64,000 nucleotides of DNA from positions 1-64,000 of the forward strand of contig CAJUBJ010000004.1 in assembly GCA_910584655.1 (NCBI GenBank). The letters are read 5' to 3'. The notes below the pieces were generated by a model. It made no database searches. It was not told the origin of the DNA and was given only the letters and a program-made list of their open reading frames with translations. This DNA is from an uncultured Bacilli bacterium (GTDB lineage: Bacteria; Bacillota_I; Bacilli_A; RF39; UBA660). A program made the translations under genes and the position numbers. Position 1 is the first letter of the stretch. Every line of letters starts with the position of its first letter. Positions 60,636 to 64,000 of this stretch are shown here, piece after piece.

Positions 60636-61661
60636 CTATTTTTTTGGGTCAATTAAAATCTTAATTGCATTATCATCTCCAGATGTTAATCTTTCAAAAG
60701 CATTTTGAACTTCATCAAGTCCAACAATATCATCAACAAATTTTAACATATCAATTTTTCTTGAAGACATTAGATTTATACATTCTTTGAATTCATCAAT
60801 TGTATAACCAATTGCACCAAATACTTTTAATTCATGCATCACTAGTACAACAGAAGGAATAGTAATACTATCCATAGCAACTCCTACACATACTACTGTA
60901 CCATTAGGTTTAGCACAAATAAGTGCTGTCGAAACAGCAGAACTATTACCAGAGCAATCTAATACGACATCATATCCGTAAGGACATTCTTTTTTTACAT
61001 TTTCCATAAAATTTGCATCTTTAGCATCGAAATATTCATCTGCACATTTTAAAGTAACAGCTTTTTTTCCACGTTTAACATTAGTTTCAGACACAGCTAC
61101 ATAAGAAGCACCACACATTTTTGCAAACATAGCACAAATATCTCCAATAATTCCAGCACCTATAACTAAAACTTTATTTCCAATTTTAATATCAGCCAAG
61201 TTAACAGCATGTAATCCAACTGCAGCAGGTTCAACCATTGCTACCTCTGCATCTGTAATATTACTAGGAACTTTTATGACTAAATCAGATCTTATCGAAG
61301 TAGATTCAGCATAAGCTCCAGGATTAGTTAAAGACAATCCAACGGCATTGTTCCATGTCTCAGGACAATATTGTGGATTTCCACTTCTACAAGCTGGACA
61401 CTCTCCACAAGGAGAAATAGGTAAAGCCGTAACTCTATCTCCAATTTTTAAATCAGTTCTATCACCAGTTTCTGTTACAACACCACAAAATTCATGTCCC
61501 ATTACAAGACCTTCAGGCATTCCAGCATCCCAATAATGTATATCAGAACCACAAATTCCTGCTTTCTTTACGTCGATTATAACATTACCATTTTTTAATT
61601 TGGGAGAATTTATAGTAGACGATATTAAACTTTTCTTACCATTAATAACAACACATTTCAT
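60636..61661 (-). CDS. Zinc-dependent medium-chain dehydrogenase (sorbitol/threonine/butanediol type)
   Basis: The 341-residue protein has CGSDIHYWD and GHEFCGVV with the catalytic zinc ligands (Cys37, His and Glu), the four structural-zinc Cys in CGECPACRSGNPQYC, and the NAD-binding VLVIGAGIIGD. It oxidises a secondary alcohol or sugar alcohol with NAD(P)+; the substrate cannot be told from the sequence. The ATG at 61661 follows AAAGGAGT. It is a lone minus-strand gene. Confidence 0.9.
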   Translation of the reverse strand: MKCVVINGKKSLISSTINSPKLKNGNVIIDVKKAGICGSDIHYWDAGMPEGLVMGHEFCGVVTETGDRTDLKIGDRVTALPISPCGECPACRSGNPQYCPETWNNAVGLSLTNPGAYAESTSIRSDLVIKVPSNITDAEVAMVEPAAVGLHAVNLADIKIGNKVLVIGAGIIGDICAMFAKMCGASYVAVSETNVKRGKKAVTLKCADEYFDAKDANFMENVKKECPYGYDVVLDCSGNSSAVSTALICAKPNGTVVCVGVAMDSITIPSVVLVMHELKVFGAIGYTIDEFKECINLMSSRKIDMLKFVDDIVGLDEVQNAFERLTSGDDNAIKILIDPKK

Positions 61662-61688
61662 AAAAACAACTCCTTTATTATTCCTTAA

Positions 61689-61697
61689 ATTATATCA
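61689..61697 (-). promoter_or_regulatory. Promoter of the zinc dehydrogenase
   Basis: The minus strand reads TGATATAAT, an extended -10 about 28 bases before the ATG. Confidence 0.5.
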
Positions 61698-61743
61698 TTA
61701 AAAAAGAAAAAACGAAATAGTTTAAATTGTATTATAAATGTTG

Positions 61744-61749
61744 TATAAT
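61744..61749 (+). promoter_or_regulatory. -10 box of tRNA-Thr
   Basis: TATAAT lies eight bases before the tRNA 5' end, with a weak TTTAAA 17 bases upstream. Confidence 0.5.
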
Positions 61750-61757
61750 TTTTATAG

Positions 61758-61832
61758 GCTGACTTAGCACAGTGGTAGTGCAACGCCCTCGTAACGCGTA
61801 GGTCATTGGTTCAAATCCGATAGTCAGCACCA
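61758..61832 (+). tRNA. tRNA-Thr (anticodon CGT)
   Basis: The cloverleaf has acceptor GCTGACT/AGTCAGC, D arm GCAC/GTGC, anticodon loop CTCGTAA and T arm with GGTTCAAATCC. CCA is encoded at 61830-61832. Anticodon CGT reads ACG (Thr). The last pair of the anticodon stem is C-C, a mismatch next to the loop. Confidence 0.93.
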
Positions 61833-61843
61833 TCAAATAGATT

Positions 61844-61867
61844 ACTCCGCTTTATACGGAGTTTTTA
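61844..61867 (+). terminator. Terminator after tRNA-Thr
   Basis: A 6-bp stem ACTCCG/CGGAGT with a 7-base loop is followed by T5. Confidence 0.7.
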
Positions 61868-61890
61868 AATATATAAAGGAGGATAATAAT

Positions 61891-62580
61891 ATGAAAAAGC
61901 CAATAATAGGAATAATAACAAAACATTATAAAGAAAAGCATATAAGACCAGATACTTATATTAGAGATGAAGTTAAACAAGCTATAATTGACAATGGAGG
62001 TATTCCTATTGGTATTGTTCCACCTGATAAAAAAATAAAACATATTGCAGACAATTGGTCCTTCACATTAACGGAAACTGAATATGATATTTTAAAAGAA
62101 TCCATTGATTTATGTGATGGAATAATTTTTCAAGGAGGAGGGGCATCTGACAATTATGAATGTATTGCAGCTAAATACTGTTATGATAAAAATGTTCCTA
62201 CTTTAGGGTTATGCTGTGGTGAAAATATAATGGTTAGAGCTTTAGGAGGTACCACAAAATTTTTACCAAATCCAGAAAAACATTATAATCATTTTAAAAA
62301 GCATGTTCATAAAATTAATATAGACAAGACCTCAAAATTTTATAATATAGTAAAAACAGACGAATTAAAGGTTAATTCTAGACATAAGAAGACCGTTGCT
62401 ACATGCCCAAATTTAGATAGAGTTGCATTTTGTGAAGATGGTTTTACAGAAGCAGTAGAATCAAAAGAAAAGAATTTTTATATGGCTGTAAGATTTCATC
62501 CAGAAGGGCTATATTTAGAAGATGAGCATATGAATAAAATATTTAAAGAATTCATTAATGCTTGCCGAAATAAGGAGTAA
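61891..62580 (+). CDS. Class I glutamine amidotransferase-like / gamma-glutamyl hydrolase (C26-like)
   Basis: The 229-residue protein has the C26 (PuuD-like) fold marks: PIIGIITKHY at the start, GIIFQGGG near residue 79, the nucleophile in GLCCGENIM (Cys near 110) where most have GICRGxQ, and the C-terminal FHPEG His/Glu pair. Such enzymes cut gamma-glutamyl bonds, for example in gamma-glutamyl-GABA. The Cys-Gly elbow differs (C-C-G-E), so the substrate may differ. The start follows AAAGGAGG. It is 24 bases after the tRNA terminator and six bases before the C39-like gene. Confidence 0.85.
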   Translation: MKKPIIGIITKHYKEKHIRPDTYIRDEVKQAIIDNGGIPIGIVPPDKKIKHIADNWSFTLTETEYDILKESIDLCDGIIFQGGGASDNYECIAAKYCYDKNVPTLGLCCGENIMVRALGGTTKFLPNPEKHYNHFKKHVHKINIDKTSKFYNIVKTDELKVNSRHKKTVATCPNLDRVAFCEDGFTEAVESKEKNFYMAVRFHPEGLYLEDEHMNKIFKEFINACRNKE

Positions 62581-62586
62581 TATATT

Positions 62587-63171
62587 ATGAAAAATCCATT
62601 AAGATTTCAAGTAACAGAATTTGATTGTGGCACAGTATCACTTTTAAATGCCTTTACTTATTTATTTGAAAGAGAAGAAATACCAGCAGAATTAGTGAAA
62701 GCTATTCATAAATATACTCTAGATTGTTATGATGAATTTGGTAACATAGGCCAAGGAGGTACTTCTAGAGAGGCAATTAATAAATTAACACATTGGATAA
62801 CTAGATATGCTAATTCTAAAAATTTTAATATCATATGTAATCGTTTAGAAGGTAATGATGTTACATTAGATAAAATAACAAATTGTATAAAAAATAAAGG
62901 TTGTGTTTTGATAAGGTGTTGGCAAAAAGTTGAACACTACTCTATAATTACCAATATAGATAAAAAGAAAGCTTATATTTTTGACCCTTACTATCTAGAT
63001 AAATATGAATATGATAAAGATAAGCAAGTAAAAATAATTTTAAATAAACCATTTACCCATAATCGTATAGTTACATTAAAAAGATTAATGGGTGAAAGTA
63101 AAAGTGATTTTTCTTTAGGTGAAATTTCTAGAAGAGAAGTTGTTTTAATAAATAGAACAGATAAAAAATAG
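62587..63171 (+). CDS. C39-like cysteine peptidase family protein
   Basis: The 194-residue protein has a papain-like C39 pattern: FQVTEFDCGTVSLLNAF (Gln and catalytic Cys14 region), a later HYSIIT with the His, and FDPYYLD with the Asp. Plain C39 peptidases process leader peptides of secreted peptides; a lone domain without a transporter may have another substrate. The gene lies six bases after the C26-like gene and nine bases before the next, so all three share an operon. It could cooperate with the upstream amidotransferase in peptide processing or maturation, which is inference. Confidence 0.75.
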   Translation: MKNPLRFQVTEFDCGTVSLLNAFTYLFEREEIPAELVKAIHKYTLDCYDEFGNIGQGGTSREAINKLTHWITRYANSKNFNIICNRLEGNDVTLDKITNCIKNKGCVLIRCWQKVEHYSIITNIDKKKAYIFDPYYLDKYEYDKDKQVKIILNKPFTHNRIVTLKRLMGESKSDFSLGEISRREVVLINRTDKK

Positions 63172-63180
63172 GTGACATAT

Positions 63181-64000
63181 ATGAATCAATCAATAAAGCA
63201 AGAAATATTAAAAAGATATCAATACTTATATGATAATAAAGAAATTATATTATCGTTATGCATTAAAGAGGGGATTGAAGAAAAGTATTACAAAAAATGT
63301 ATTAAAGATTTAAAAAAGTCTTTGGCAAACTTTAAAAAAGATGGCTTTAAAGGACAAGAACTAATAAATGTATTTAAAGATATTGAGAGTAAATACAGAG
63401 AAAAATTAAAAAATCCTCAATTTTATTTAATGGATGAAATTGATAATGCTGTGTTACAACTTATTGAAGATTTTCTTTTTGCTGATGCACCTTTAGAAGA
63501 ATCTGCGTTATTTAGCGAAATAGAACATATAAAAAGTGACGATTTAGAACTATCTCAAGCAGAGTACTTAATAGAATCTCTAGCTCAAAGACGCAAGTTA
63601 AATGAACATTTAAAAAACAGAAATCCTTTCACAGTATGGCGCATCCTAAATTATGTTAGGAAACACAATATAAAAAATGAAGATGTTCAAAGCTATTTAG
63701 ATATTTATTACAATTTAGATCGTTACGTAAATTCAGGACTTGAATGGGACAGTGGTTACTATTTATCAGAATCTGATTATGAAAGAAATGAATCTTTTAT
63801 TAATTCATATCCTTCACTTTCTATAACAACTGGAGTTAATAATGAATATGAAGAAAGTACCATAATAACTCCTTATAGAGAAAATATCTTTGAAAAAGAA
63901 GATGAATATTTTGAGTTATCATCTGTATCAAGAGTAAATTATGATAAATCATTAGTTCCTATGACAAACTTCATTTATGATGCAATATGGGAAGGTCAAA
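63181..64000 (+). CDS. Unknown protein, 3' end missing
   Basis: An open frame starts at ATG 63181 with AGGTGACAT upstream and runs without a stop to the right edge (273 residues seen). The protein is hydrophilic and helical, starts MNQSIKQEILKRYQYLYDN, and has no signal peptide or membrane segment. Residues 200-273 are richer in Ser, Tyr and acidic residues. It follows the C39-like gene by nine bases, so it is part of the same cassette. I do not recognise it; it could be the substrate, partner or regulator of the two peptidase-like genes. Confidence 0.7.
   Translation, partial: MNQSIKQEILKRYQYLYDNKEIILSLCIKEGIEEKYYKKCIKDLKKSLANFKKDGFKGQELINVFKDIESKYREKLKNPQFYLMDEIDNAVLQLIEDFLFADAPLEESALFSEIEHIKSDDLELSQAEYLIESLAQRRKLNEHLKNRNPFTVWRILNYVRKHNIKNEDVQSYLDIYYNLDRYVNSGLEWDSGYYLSESDYERNESFINSYPSLSITTGVNNEYEESTIITPYRENIFEKEDEYFELSSVSRVNYDKSLVPMTNFIYDAIWEGQ

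Overview
This 64 kb window is a piece of chromosome from an AT-rich, low-GC Gram-positive bacterium (Bacillota, most like the Bacilli/Erysipelotrichia side). The signs are the S10-spc-alpha ribosomal gene order, zinc-type S14, WhiA/YvcK, FtsEX, a T-box in front of pheST, and AGGAGG-type ribosome binding sites. Many promoters have an extended -10 of the form TGnTATAAT. TGA is used as a stop, so the Mycoplasma code does not apply. MurC, LysM/M23 hydrolases and an NlpC/P60-like protein show a peptidoglycan wall. A GerQ-family coat protein and a Spo0A-like regulator with an eroded receiver suggest descent from spore formers; a host-associated, perhaps uncultured gut lineage is my inference.

Layout: (1) 1-3.4 kb, the end of a large polymorphic-toxin-like protein (tandem repeats, RelA/SpoT-like domain, ADP-ribosyltransferase domain), then a small unknown protein and an HD alarmone-hydrolase-like protein. 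This is the most interesting locus. (2) 3.4-12.2 kb, housekeeping genes: murC (minus strand), rplI-dnaB with two LysM-G5-M23 hydrolases, walJ, rlmH, ung. (3) 12.2-21.2 kb, lemA, a glyoxalase-II-like protein, gerQ, yitT, ftsE-ftsX-PcsB-like hydrolase, yvcK-whiA, and a secreted Big2/NlpC-P60-like protein. (4) 21.4-28.5 kb, a nucleoside kinase and the lower glycolytic genes gap, pgk, tpiA, a Spo0A-like gene and a divergent gpmI. (5) 28.6-42 kb, the ribosomal superoperon rpsJ to rplQ with secY, adk, infA and rpoA; rpmD (L30) and map are absent from their usual places. (6) 42-49.1 kb, a long coiled-coil protein, a small DUF1292-like protein, an unknown membrane protein, and T-box-pheS-pheT. (7) 49.3-53 kb on the minus strand, a two-gene surface operon: a membrane-anchored degenerate J-domain protein and a cysteine-module repeat protein. 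(8) 53.1-64 kb, tmRNA, an ATP-grasp protein, a predicted beta-rich protein, Nudix/cupin/lipoprotein, purA, a HAD-like protein, a zinc dehydrogenase, tRNA-Thr, and a peptidase-like cassette that runs off the right edge.

Most of the window is ordinary core genome, and its gene groups act together: cell division and wall remodelling (FtsEX plus hydrolases), glycolysis, translation, and cell-surface display. The accessory parts are the left-edge toxin-like operon, the cysteine-repeat surface operon and the right-edge cassette after tRNA-Thr. All functional calls rest on motif recognition by eye; no database search was run.
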